NCBI GenBank assembly: GCA_036897485.1
Contig: JAYMTF010000951.1
Location: 1-28,008, forward strand
DNA: 28,008 bases
From: Pelargonium nanum
Lineage: Eukaryota > Streptophyta > Magnoliopsida > Geraniales > Geraniaceae
Direction of reading: 5' to 3'
Made by a program: the position numbers and the translations under genes. Below the pieces are notes generated by a model. It worked only from the letters and a program-made list of their open reading frames with translations, did not search any database and was not told the origin of the DNA. Position 1 is the stretch's first letter. The number at the start of each line of letters is the position of its first letter. This document shows positions 10,380-22,406 of this stretch, piece after piece.

Positions 10380-13179
10380 TTAGATCTCACCATCCCAGAG
10401 TTCCTCCACAGTCTTGTATGAGCCGAATGTCTCGTGAACAAACGAGTTACCTCTGAGTAGCCTTGCCTGCACAGTCGAAAAACGAAATATCCATTATTGA
10501 TATGGGAACATATGAGATCATAAGAATAGGCACAAAATTGAGAACTACTTGCCTGTTCGATTTCAGAGAACTTGGCGAACAAGTCTTCGGGTATGGACCA
10601 ATCAAAGACCTCGAAATTTTCCTTGATTCTCTCTTCATGGGTACTCTTGGGAAGCACACTATGACCCATTTGTAGGCCCCAACGAAGAGCAACTTGTGCC
10701 GGAGTCTTTCCCAGCTTCTCTGCAACCATTGCTAGCACGGGATGCTTGAGGACGTCACTTTTGAGCCATGTTGTGCCGGGAGAACCAAGTGGTGAATATC
10801 CCTGAAAGACAATGTAAATTCAAATTGTGTATTCTTGTAGACTGATTAACTGTCACAACTCAACAATTTCACAAAACGTAAATTAGAAAACGAAATTTGT
10901 CTACTCACGGATAGATGAACGCCCTTGGATTTACAGAACTCACGAAGCTTATGCTGCTGCCATGAAGGATGACATTCAACCTGATTGACAGCAGGTGGAA
11001 TACGTGCAATCTCCAACAGATCTCCTAATTTCTTCGTTGAAAAATTGCTTACACCGATAGCCCGAGCTTTACCAGAATCGTAGAGTGCTTCCATTGCTTT
11101 CCATGTTCCAGGTATATCGGTTGGAGCCAGATTTTCAGGCTTAAAGCCAACTGATCCCTTTTTCATCCGAACTGGCCAGTGGACCTTCAAAAGTCAAAAT
11201 CCCCAATTAGTTTCAGACTTTCAGTTATATAACAAAGTCAATTAACAAATCTACTAAGAAGTGTACAGGAAGTATATGGTTTCCATTTCCCTTTAAAAAA
11301 AAAAAAAAACTAGCATCATTGACTGTTTGACTAAAACTCTGTCCTTCCTAAGACCTAATACAGCCATGTTCACAAATGGATTCCAAGCTGAAAAGATAAC
11401 AAAATATTGCACATACAAGGTACAAATCGACATAGTCGAGCTGCAAGTCCTGCAAAGTTCTCTCCAAGGCCTCTGGTACATCCTCGGGTGATTGGTCAGT
11501 ATTTCTGCACAACATTGTAAATGTTTTATATAATGATGCATAAAAAAGAGGCGGCAACATAAACAGCAATATCACTATGTAATTATTGCAATAAAAAAGG
11601 ATCACAAAATTAATTTATCAGCAATAACAAAAATGAAAAGTAAAACAGACCGAAGTTTGGAGGTAATAAACAAATCTTCACGCTTAACCACGCCGTCTTC
11701 AAACAACTTCTTCAAAACCAAACCAATCTACAAAGAAAAACGGGTAATGTTATTAAATTCTACAACAGGAAAAGATAAAATACTTTGTGATGAACGAAAA
11801 ATGAAACTACTATGTCTATATGTTATCTATTATGCAGGCACAACTCATCCAATTGAAGTTTTAACTTTAAGGCCCTACTTTGCTCTGGATAATGAGCAAT
11901 TCACCAGGTATATTCTCATGAATAAGCCATTGAGTTATATTTTTGCTTGGAATGCAAATGAAGTTACAACCAAACATGTTCTTGTAAGATAACAATTAAA
12001 ACTACAAAGACACCCCTTTGGATCAAAAGGCAAAAGGACAAGCATCAAAAAGAAGATGCCTATGGAATTGTATTTCCAGTACAAACATGAGGCAGTATCC
12101 ACAAAAAGCACAAACAATACGGCTTGGCAGATTGCTTACCAATACCTAATGTTATGAGTTGCTTAGGGATGTTTGTGCCTAGTTTAATGATAAAACAATA
12201 AAGAGAAATAAGTACAAGATGTGATGGAAAGAACAGAGGACTTGGTCGTTTGAAAGAATAAAGGAATGACATCAAATTTCAAAGTTATATCTTACTACAA
12301 TACCTCCTTCTCGTTGTCATAGGCTTGAGCACAGTCAATATGGCGATATCCGATCTGCAATGACACATAAACATGGCTAGCTAAGACTTGTTCATAATCC
12401 TTCAAATCAAACACATAACCGAAAGGGGTGGTCAAGAACCATACACATGGAATGATGATACAGGATTTATTTTCACAATAAGTTCAAAAGCCTAAAGATC
12501 CTTGATACAAATTTCTGTACCCACTGAATTGAACCTTGGCTAATAAAAATTTCCATACATCAAAATCAATCAATCCGATTCCTCCGTTATTTAGTTTATG
12601 AATTGAGAACAGGAAGTAAAGTTTCAATAGCATACCAAATTCATCGTTTATGCATGCACAACCAAGACGATCTTTACCTCCAACTAACTCACTTTTTTTT
12701 CATAATTCTTATTTCAAATCATACGTTTCATGAATGACTAGATTCTATCCAATTTGAGCTATAATCAAAATCAGACGTCAAAGACTGAGTCCGAACTAGG
12801 ATTTAGAACATGAAAATCAAACCAACTGCTCACAGTCACAGATTCGCTCATCCATGAACGGCATAAATGTAACAATTATGGAAAATAATTACTCAACAAA
12901 ATTCAGAAACAATAAGATATTCGTGTGACTGTACGGATTTTCACCGTTGATCACGAAACTGAAAGCGCCATCGCATGCATCCATTCCAGATTTCGTTACA
13001 AGTAGCAAACGCGTTCATGCAATTGGCCTTTCCAATTCAGAGAGAGGGAGAGAGAGTACCTTGACGGCGACGGCGACGGCGTTGCCGACGACACCGGGAT
13101 CGGACTGCCAGGTACCTAAGCCGACGGAAGGGAACTTAGCTCCGGTGTTGAGCTCGAAGAATCGAATCTCGCCCGCCAT
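10380..13179 (-). CDS. NADPH-dependent aldo-keto reductase, AKR4C type, gene B
   Basis: Seven exons on the minus strand: 13179-13060, 12354-12304, 11727-11651, 11504-11417, 11184-10909, 10801-10553 and 10466-10380. They total 948 nt and 315 aa, with the same exon lengths and phases as gene A. It differs from gene A at about 25 of 315 residues. The catalytic tetrad D47, Y52, K81 and H114 is kept, as are GVSNF (156-160), LPKST...RIKENF (254-267) and the VEELWDGEI end. Two changes fall near the active site. The motif after the catalytic Tyr is AYDNE rather than VYGNE. The Trp in TSKLW is Arg (residue 83, codon CGA split by intron 3), which in this family contributes to the substrate pocket. It is probably an active carbonyl reductase with altered specificity, or a paralogue losing activity. 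The last intron is GC-AG. Introns align with those of gene A, so the gene arose by genomic duplication, not retroposition. Confidence 0.95.
10467..10552 (-). other. GC-AG intron 6 of AKR gene B
   Basis: Exon 6 ends GAACAG, the intron starts GCAAGTAG, and it ends TGTGCAG before GCAAGG of exon 7. The intron is 86 bp. Any GT reading of the donor fails to join EIEQ to ARLLRG in frame with an AG acceptor. The non-canonical donor is shared with gene A, so it predates their duplication. Confidence 0.85.
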
Positions 13180-13388
13180 TTTCGCAGCAGTGCAGTGTGC
13201 AGTGCGTGAACTGAAGGAAAATGGTGTGAATCTGAGACTTTGGTCGGTCGGTTTCTGTCAATATAGAGCCGTGCTGGTTGGCGAATTGTTCTCTTGTCGT
13301 CTAGTGCTGATTGATTTGCTAAATCAAGCATCACCACCGTCCATGCTCAGGACCATTTTGTCACTATGGTTTGACCAATGACTTTTTG

Positions 13389-14578
13389 TGGGCCAGTGGT
13401 GGACCCCACGGAACACGCGTCGGATTATGAGTGAATGATGTCTTTGTTCTCACAAGTGCTTTAAATAATGGGCCAAATTCGGCCGGCAAAAGTTGGGCCC
13501 GCATGGCCCAAAATCTATATTGCTGACGGATCGGAATCAAAATAGTCCAATAACATAATGTTGTAGATCTTTAACTTTTATGTATTTCACAGTAAAAAAA
13601 ACTTTTTGTTTTTTTTAACACATATATTTTTTTTGATAAAAGCAGGAGAAGTTCCATTTATTAACCGGATCCGAAGCAGTACATCGTAACAAAAGTAAAC
13701 CATCCTAAAACAAAAAGAAATCCAAAACTACGAAACTTAAAAGCAAAATTTAAAAGCACGAAAATAAAACCGGTCTCTAAAGAGACGAAACCTATTTCAA
13801 AGTCATCGTACCCAAAATACCTAGGTACTACCCAAAGGAACAGATGAGGGGCACTGGGCGAACCCTCCCACCCGAACTGCGAACCCGCAAAACTCCCACA
13901 CACAACCGGAAACTTCCCACTCACTCGAACCGGTCTCCCTGCTACACGAGGGCCACCGTCTCCGCCTTCCACTGCCACTGCTACTCTTTGCGAACCCGGA
14001 ATGAACTCTGCCATAGCCTCAATCTCCGATGATGAAGCTGATACCCTAAACCTTCCGCTGCCGCCTCCTTAGATACCCTGATGGTATTACTCTCATGAGA
14101 GAGACACAACCACTCCGATACGATTGCCCTAGCTGCCGCCCAAGGAGCCGCAGCCGTGACATCATTCCAATATATAGTTTGTGAAGAAAATGACAAAAAA
14201 TTAAAAACTCTGAATTCCCCAAATTGAATCAATTAGTCAAAACTAAGTATATAAAATTTACCGTTTTAGTTTACCAATTGAAGTGTTGGTGCGGCCAAGG
14301 ATCATTTGGGTTAGTTAGTGTTTTATTGATTAGTTTGTGTTATGTGGGCCTTGCAAAACTTTGAGCCTTGCAGTACATATACTATCTACTGAACTCAAAT
14401 TTTGTTGGGCTTCTTACTTGCGCCGCTTCAATTTTCTCTTTTTGGGCCTGCGAACGCCAAAGTTGACTTGGGCATAATGTCCGGCCCAAAACCAGTTCAC
14501 ATCAGAGTAACGCACACCTGAAATAAAGAAGGTTCGTTGCTTTTAGTAGACGCCTCCCTTTGCTGGGCCTTTGGCCCA
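13389..14578. promoter_or_regulatory. Cluster of TGGGCC/GGCCCA site-II-like motifs
   Basis: TGGGCC or its complement occurs at 13389, 13469, 13494, 13505, 14345, 14443, 14483, 14564 and 14573. The motifs lie between the divergent AKR gene B and the TT9-like gene. Such motifs bind TCP-type factors and are typical of housekeeping promoters in plants. The last four lie about 310-450 bp before the TT9-like start codon. Function is inferred from motif density only. Confidence 0.5.
13627..14235 (-). mobile_element. Probable retroposed insertion (poly-A-tailed, minus orientation)
   Basis: Read on the minus strand, a comparatively GC-rich stretch ends with AATAAA (13662-13657), about 23 nt, then an A-run at 13634-13627. 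This is the layout of a polyadenylated transcript copied into the genome. Its minus strand has broken reading frames (for example YWNDVTAAAPWAAARAIVSE, then a frame shift or stop) that I cannot assign to a family. It could be the 3' end of a LINE-type element or a processed pseudogene. Target duplications were not found and the 5' limit (about 14235) is approximate. Confidence 0.45.
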
Positions 14579-14891
14579 AATAAACGGTTGGAGAAAGTAA
14601 AGCGACTGCGAAATCTGAAGAAAAAAAAAAATCTTAAAACTTGTGAAGGAATCAACACAAGAAAAGAAAACGTTGAAAGGTTGGTTGTCCACTTTCAACG
14701 CAAACTGACTGACTTACCAAACAGCCAAACAACAATACTGATGCTACGGCCTACGGGCGTCCACTTCCCATTCCCTCTCTCCAATGCCAAACCCAAAACC
14801 AACTCTCATTTCTTGTTTTCTTCTTCATTAACTCTACCAGGGCTAGGGTTTATCTCTCAATTTGATCTGCTCGCGCTCGGCGTCTCCCACC

Positions 14892-17800
14892 ATGTGGCGA
14901 TCTCTCTGGCGCCCCTCCGATCGCTTCTCTCTGCAATACTTCAAGTAACTTCCCTCTCACCCCCACGCCTTCTACTTTACTCTCTGCTGCGCAATTCTTG
15001 CTTCAAATGTCTTAGGTTCGGTTTGATTTGCATGCTCCACTTGTTAGCTACTGCAATTCAATGCACTACTAGTTATTTCCATCATAATCTGACATTCGAG
15101 TAGAGCTAAGATTTTTGCTCCTTTTACTTGTATGCACAAATTGTGATTAAGTGTATTCAGAAGTGTAATTGTAACTGGAAAACTGTGTAGCAATCTGGAT
15201 CAGTAGGTGGTTAATTGGATGTGTCAGCTCTAATGTACGTTATTATGCTTTTCATGAGATTGTTGTTTCGATTTTGCATTTCGAGAGTATTATGGCTGAA
15301 GTAATGTGTCGTCTGTTGTTTAGTTTTTGTCATTTCAATCTTGTTATTAGTATCTTCAATATCACTGAGTTTATTTGATTCTTTTGTGAATGTAGACATG
15401 TTGTTCAAGAATTGCGGGAGATCAAAGTGGTGCATAAGCATAATAGGGTAACTCAAGCAACCTAATAATTTTGTCCAATATTTATAATTTGATTACTGTT
15501 TTCTCTTTCCTTGTATATTGTCTCACATTGCTCATTATTTCTCTCTCAGGAATTAGTTATAGATATACTACAGTCAATTGTGGAGATAGTTACCTATGGC
15601 GATAGGCATGACCCGTTGATTTTCGAGTATGAATCTATCACAATACTGTTTCTCATAGATATAGTTATGGAGATTTTGGAGATATTGCAACTTGCAAGAA
15701 CAACTTCATATATTATATTATTTTCTGCAGATGCTTTATGGAATGCCAAGTATTAGCAGAATTTGTCCGTGTACTAAAGATTAGTAGAAATTCAAGAATT
15801 GAGGCACCGTTGCTTCAATATTTAAGTATAATGATACAAAATCTGGACAGCGATCAAGCAATTTGTAAGTTACTTAGACCTAAGCTCCAATATGTGTGCT
15901 AAGCTACTAGAATTTTTAGGTTTTCCCTTCATGTGAGTTTTGGCTTCTTAAGGGTTTCCCATTCTTCCCATGTCTAATCATGTGTGTTTAGGCTTTATGT
16001 TATGTGGAAGCTATTATAATTTGCAAAAATAAAAAAAAATAACTGCATGAACTATGACTTTTATCTTAATTTCCTCCACGTGTGTGTGTTAGATGTGGCC
16101 TTGACTCTCTATTTTTTCATGATTGTCTGCTGCAGATTATTGTTTTAGCAACGAGTATATCAATGGCATCATAGCACATAAGTTTGAATTTGACAAGGGA
16201 GATCTAGCACAATATTATGTTTCCTTTTTAAGGTTCTATCTCTGTCCCTTCACACACACAAACAATGATAAAATAAAGAAAAAGGCATTTCAAGTTTCAT
16301 TCTCAGATTTTATAGCGTATTTTGCACATTTCCAATTTCTTTCCGAAGTGTTTATTTTGACTTGGTTCTGACGACTTTCCATGTTTTTTCTCTCCCTGCT
16401 CCCCTTACCATTCACTTATTTCATAATCAGAGCAGTCAGTGGCAAAGTAAACAGAGACACCCTCTGTCTTCTTGTAAAGGTTCATGGGGTAAGTTAAAGC
16501 TTTAGCTGATTTGTATATATATTGCGTTAATATGTTGATGCACCACTTCCTTATAGCTGCTTCACATGTTCTGTGTAGAATGTTGATTTTACTATTGGGG
16601 GTTGACAGTATATTCTTGTGTGAATGCTTATTATGCAACCCATTTGTTAGAGAAACATGCTGATCATGTAGCCGGGTGTTGTCTCTTTTCATTTAATATA
16701 TTTAAGGGTAGAGTAGCACCAATCATAGACAATGAGCAATTGTCAGGCATACATAAGAATTCCAAAAATGTCTAGGACGTTTGAGCTAATTTGGTTAGTG
16801 AGCTTATTTATTCTATTGGAACCCACAGTTAACAGAAACCAACATAAGCGCACATGTTTAATCGGTTGAGTTTCAGCCATTGCATTGTGTAATATTTCTT
16901 CATTTTTTCTCTTCCTGATGCAGGATGTTGTAGTTTCATTTCCCCTGTATAATGAAGCCCTTAAATTTGCTGACCATGGGGAAAAGATGATTCAGACAGC
17001 TGTTCGTGCATTAACTCTCAGCATATATAATGGTATTATATTTTGATTTTCTTTGCCTTTGCAAGTAGAACAGAGCTATATGAATTATTAAGGTGTCTTG
17101 CAACTGTATCCTTTCTTTGCTGTGCAGTTAGCGACGATATGACATATCAATATATAACATCCCCTCCAGTCTCAAAATACTTCTCAAACTTGGCTCACAG
17201 CTTAAGAGAACAATGCATTCATCTAGATTTCGTTGTCCGTGCTACAGAGTATGTTCCTACCAATCCATTTGTGAATCTTGTACCGATTGTTAGAATATCT
17301 ATTGCTAATTAATTGCAAAGGTATCATTATGAGGGGTATCCGCTTTATTTTGATGCAGGGAAACATGCACTGAAGAAAAGAGAAAAGAACTACAGCTAGA
17401 AACTGATAAATTTGTAGATGATCTATACTATTTCAAGGATATACTGTCTGTTGGTGCGTCTTCTTTGAGTAGATTGGTTGCCCAGAACCTTCTCAACATA
17501 CTTGTCTTTCCTATATTGCTCCAATTACTGGAGCTAAAGCAGAGTAATGTGAGACATCTTCTTCACATTCTTCTTCTTACTGCTCTGTATCACTCAATGT
17601 TTCATTCAGTGAGTAATGTTGCAAGTGTGCCAGCTGAAGAAAGCTTAGGCACTGGCTTCATCTTCTACTTCCACATACCTCCCTCCCTGAACTCCAAATT
17701 TGGATTAATCTTTAAAACAAAATTTATCAAAAGAACCAAATACTTGACTAAATCCAATATATCAATTCCATAGGCGTGCTAAGAATTGCTCTTCTTTTCT

Positions 17801-20800
17801 TTCAATTCTTTGTTACTAATCATGTGACATTTGGACTTTCAAATCAGGGCCCAAATATATCTACAGTTACTTCTCTGTATATAGTATCTCGTCTTCTTCA
17901 AGTTGTTGGTGGGAAGGACATAATTAATGCTGTAGCAGGTGTAATTTTATATTGTTACATGACCTCAAGTGTGAGAGATGCTGCTGAAGGCAATACCAAT
18001 GGTTACAGTCACAATGCTAATTCTTTTTTCGCTCATTTGGATCGACTGGTATGCCCTGACCTAGAGTGTGAAGGATCTGAAAATGTTACTTGGAACCATC
18101 TGTTTGGGCATTTGGTGGAAAAGATACCATCTGATTCTCCATTAGTCAGCTGCCCTGGTGATAGTATGTCTATGGAGAGGTTGGTACTATTTTGCTACTT
18201 TGGTTTTCTACTTGAGTTCCTTTTATATATGAATAAGCATGTATAAATGCAAGAGTCTATATGATTGTGAATGCAGCAAAGTGTGGACTTGCAAAAAGTA
18301 ATAGCGTTGAAGAATAGTTATGGGAATAGTTATAGTTCTACTTGACTCTGTCCACCATCATCAGTTAGTCTTATGACTAAATTAAAATTGAACCTTTTAC
18401 ATACAAGTTATATATTTCCTTCCCAAATTGTTCCGGTTGATGCATCACTTTTTGGAATGGAAGTCAGCGTACACGGTCCAGTTATATTCCTTTCTTGTAA
18501 AGCTGTCGATGATTTTATTATAGATTTTCGTGATTTGCATTACAATTCATCCTAGTTGTCTTTCTTTTTATTTATTCATTTAACTTTTGGCACGATTGAT
18601 TTATTTGGTGGTATTGCTATTAAAAACTATGTTCATGTTTGATATCTGAACATGTACTTTGGCCATAATACTTATCATTGAACTGTTTCTTGGTGCAGGA
18701 TTGGCCTACTTGCATATATTTTCTCCGACGATTACAATCTATTGCTGGCATCTCTGTTCTTGTTGCTTATTGTAGCTGAAAATAAAGGTATCCTAACCTA
18801 GTATAAGATCGGGAAATCAACTATCTATCCCATCTTGTTTATTTTTTTGTTTACTTATATTTGTGCAGATCTTGATCATGTGCTGGCTTCAACAATTGGA
18901 TTAGGTGAATTGCAAGAAACAGAGGTAAATATTAAATCTTACATCTACTTGCATGAGTGGAATATTTTTCTCGGCATGTCATACTTAATAAAGGTTTTCT
19001 TAAACTGATATAGAAAGCACCTGTTCTTTTTCATCAATATATAATTTCAAGAGAGTTTTTTTGCAATTAAAATTTGTAAGCTTCCAGGAACATATATGTT
19101 CAATGGCTTCTGTTTCTGGATAACTCTAATAGTCTAATTAGATGTTGGTTTTGCCTAGATGTTGGAGAAGTGGTAACCTTTGCTTGACATGTATATGTAC
19201 TCTTAAGATCTGTCTCTGCAACATTTTATGTCTCTCAGATATTGAGTAATTTAATTTCTAAATTTGTAACATTGCAGAAACAAAATGTGATTTTCACTTT
19301 GAAGGATCTGGTAACATTCAGAGTAATTTTGACTAATCCTTGACTGAATATCATATATATTGATTTGCAGACTTGCAACATCTCAGCTTCAAAGGTGGTG
19401 GATGGAAGTATCTTTGAGAGTTTCATGCCTCAGGTTGATATGAGCTATATTCATTTGTTGTTGCCTCTTCCACTTAAAATGTGTCTATGCATTTTTTGGT
19501 TAAATGGCTCTATCGTTTTCATGCTAAGCCTATTATTTTATTTTACAGATTTTGAATGCCCTGTTAAAGGTTTTATCAAGCAAGGCACCAGTTTCTGTAC
19601 CTGCAAAATGCAGTGCAGGTTGGTTTTTACGGAAACTACTGCTTCTTCAAGGAAACTGGCTAAATGATAGTAGTTTGCACATATTCAATGTAAGGAATAC
19701 AATAGGCTTGTTTATTCACTTATTCCCTTATATTGTCTTTCCCTTTCTAAGGGTATAGGCATGTTTTCCTGCTTTCTTGCATATCAATTTTGTTGATACA
19801 AAGTTTTTCATAGATCAAAATTGAGGGTGATCTTTGCTCTGCATATTTTGATCAGCACAGTCATGTGAAACTAAGGTATATGGAGAAGAAAATCTGAGTG
19901 GATAATTGCCCAAGAAATTGGTTGGGTTAAAAGTCATGAAAAGTAATGAAGACTAGTCTTGAATGATTGAGAGGTTGTTTTTAAAACTTACAATATATAA
20001 ATAGTTGTATTGAACGGAGTCATATAACAAAATCCTGTCTAATGCAGACGAAACATTAGGGAAAAAAGCGTTTGTTTGCGCAAGAGACTAATGCCCATAT
20101 AGGCAAATACACAAAATATAAATATAATTTTTACTGTATTTTATACTTGTTGGTCCAATTTCAGACATTCTTCTGTCTTTCTGCAAGATTTGCTTTCTCA
20201 ATTCACATTTATATTTTTCTTTCTAGATGCAGTATGAATTTTACACGGATCTCTTAGTTGACTGTAGTTCCCATTAGCTGTATGTAACCTGTAGGAATTA
20301 CAAGCTATAGATTTCAATTACATGCTCAAAGAAATGAGAGGCTTCCGTTGCTCCTATTGTAATGTCTTCATGGAAATTTTATCATTACATCTTAAACTTT
20401 CTAAAGTTTTATATTTTTAGTTGCCATTGACAGACTTCATGCGAGCAGTCCCGTGTATGTCTTCAGAAGGAACTTGATGGATGCTGGTTTGATCATATAC
20501 TGGATACATTGTTAAATGAATGGGCGAGCTGTAAAACAGGTATTCACTGTTTTAATTCAATTCATGGTTGGGGCTGCATTTTCTGTTTACAAGGTGGTAT
20601 AGCATCACTTATTTGGGGAAACCCAGAGTATCCCTGGGTGGTGATCTTAGCAGCTGCTCTATCTAGGCAAATGAAAAAGAAATACGGCGTACTAGAGTAT
20701 GTATAATTAGGTTTAAATGTGAGAAAACATGGAATCATTAGATTTATTTTGATGTTGAATACAGCCCTTGAGGAATCATCCCAACACAAAGATCCATTAT

Positions 20801-22406
20801 TTGCACTGGAGCTTACTGCCTGTCAACAAACCACTGATGGTACTATACGTATTGATGATTCCTTAATTTTTTGTAATTGTGCGTGTTTTGTTCTATTTTG
20901 TACTCGTTTTGTTGAACTTTAACACTTGTGTAGACCGCTAGATAATTTAAAACTGTTATTTATGCTTTGCAGGTTATATAGCTTCTTGTCTTTCTTGGCA
21001 AAGGATGGTTGACACAGTCAAGGTTTTATCTATTATTCTTATTTATTTAGATTAAATGAGTTTTGACGATAAATCATTGTCGTGATAGTGCATTATTAGT
21101 TTTATACTCTCCATGCTATCAAACATAGAAATGTAAATACAAGAACTCTAATATTTGAAGAGAAACAAGTATGACATGTGGGTTTTCCTAAGTGCCTAGA
21201 ATGATAATCAATATTATACAATTCCAAACTGGAGCAACCTTCTTGCATGTTTTTAAGAATTGAAGTGGTGATTCCTTCAGCAATAGAAGTCAGAAATTTT
21301 AAATATTTTTGTGACTCCTGTAATTTTCAATTTGATGTCTGCCCCCTAGGGGGTGGCGCAATGGTCAAGACACACATCTCCATGTGGGAGGTTGTGGGTT
21401 CAAATCCCATTGCGTCGGGTGGGGTGGGATTTTGGGTTTAAAGGGGAGAGCTACCCCTATTGTGTAGCTCAACTTTTAAAATAAAAAAATAAAAAAAAAT
21501 TGATGTCTTGCCTACATTTTTGTGTGTTCTACATATGATAGAACAGAAAATGGTGACCAGATGCTTTCAGGTTTTCATAACACTTTACTATTTCCATCCA
21601 GGTTTTCATTCTCCATCTTCAGCTGAAGGCCTTTATTATCAAAGGGGATCTACTTGACAAACCCTCGATTAGCCTGATGAGCATTTCTGCTGAATCAGGA
21701 AGAAGCAATGCTGCAGATCAGTCATCGGCAAGCTTTGGGTCGGATGTGGCTTTAGGTAAGTATCTTCCTGGAGAACCTTAAGTTTGTGTTTCATATCTCA
21801 TGCTCTTTCATCCTCTTACATTATAGAATTATTTCAGGATCTGGAATTCCATGCCAAATTGCATTTTCCAATGCTGGAGTTAGAGACATCTACATAATAC
21901 CAGTGACAAGGGGGGTATCTGGTAAATTGCTTCTTGTGGAAAAACATCCTTTGCGTAGTCGACGAGGAATTGTAATTGCTATTGCTCCATTGGCTGGGTT
22001 GAGTGTAAGTCTCCAATTCTCCATGCTGCAACTTTTACTTTATACTACAATTGTGCAATTATTTTGTACGACGAGTCAATTGTTAGGGTTTTAACCAAGT
22101 TAGTCTACCATTTAATAAAATTATTTGAAACAGCCAAAGATCGATGAGGGTCATCCAACGTGGCTTCATCTTCAGATAAGAGACGCCAAACCCAGATCGG
22201 ATGCAAGTAAAAGCAGAGGTCAGAACTCCAAGATATCAGATCATGCAGCAGATGGGAAATGGACACTTGGTTTTACTAGCAGGGAGGCTTGTGAAGCTGC
22301 TCGCATGTTGATACTTAAGGAAACGAGTAAGCAGAGATCCTTGGTTGAGAGCATTCTCGCTCCATTTCTAAATGATAATTATCTCGGAAATATATCTGAT
22401 GATTAA
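14892..22406 (+). CDS. TT9: TT9/GFS9-type protein, plant CLEC16A/Ema homologue
   Basis: Twenty exons: 14892-14944, 15396-15447, 15550-15626, 15731-15864, 16136-16232, 16431-16488, 16924-17032, 17128-17248, 17359-17548, 17848-18179, 18699-18787, 18869-18924, 19371-19433, 19549-19689, 20434-20539, 20765-20839, 20973-21022, 21602-21755, 21838-22004 and 22134-22406. They total 2397 nt and 798 aa, all GT-AG, with phase kept throughout. The N-terminus MWRSLWRPSDRFSLQYFK and the FPL domain that follows (about 35-190, including ELVIDILQSIVEIVTYGD and ECFMECQVLAEFVRVLK) identify the CLEC16A/Ema family. Hydrophobic stretches lie near 281-293 and 422-434. The C-terminal block has GIPCQIAFSNAGVRDIYIIP and WTLGFTSREACEAARMLI. 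The Arabidopsis homologue is a Golgi-associated peripheral membrane protein needed for vacuolar protein sorting and seed-coat flavonoid deposition. The 3'-terminal exons and the intron 12 region are the least certain. Confidence 0.92.
19278..19310 (+). other. Possible 33-nt in-frame cassette exon in intron 12 of the TT9-like gene
   Basis: ATTGCAG precedes 19278 and GTAACA follows 19310. The 33 nt keep the frame and add KQNVIFTLKDL between exons 12 and 13. Against it, the following intron would be only 60 bp. It is not included in the main model. Confidence 0.2.
21341..21499 (+). mobile_element. tRNA-derived SINE in intron 17 of the TT9-like gene
   Basis: The 159-bp body has an internal RNA polymerase III A box TGGCGCAATGG (21354-21364) and B box GGTTCAAATCC (21397-21407), 32 bp apart, and ends in an A-rich tail (about 21477-21499). 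It is flanked by a 9-bp target duplication TTGATGTCT at 21332-21340 and 21500-21508. The perfect duplication and intact boxes suggest a fairly young insertion. It has no coding capacity, lies in the sense orientation and depends on LINE machinery. The family name was not determined. Confidence 0.88.

Noticed and set aside
12947..13381. Plus-strand open frame of 144 codons
   Set aside because: It overlaps exon 1 and the promoter of AKR gene B in antisense; its peptide shows no family features.
13661..14232. Two overlapping minus-strand frames as a real gene
   Set aside because: Frames shift and stop within an insertion that has retroposition hallmarks. No recognisable domain, start context or splice model.
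17549..17772. Extension of TT9 exon 9 past 17548
   Set aside because: The frame stays open to a stop at about 17771, but the added residues do not lead into exon 10. Splicing at AAT|GTGAGA to 17848 rejoins the conserved sequence in phase.
20421..20433. Alternative acceptor TTTTTAG at 20420 for exon 15 of the TT9-like gene
   Set aside because: Using it shifts the frame and soon meets a stop; the acceptor ending at 20433 keeps the frame open.
21350..21420. tRNA gene
   Set aside because: It has A and B boxes, but no convincing acceptor stem or anticodon arm. It has an A-rich tail and target duplications, so it is a SINE.
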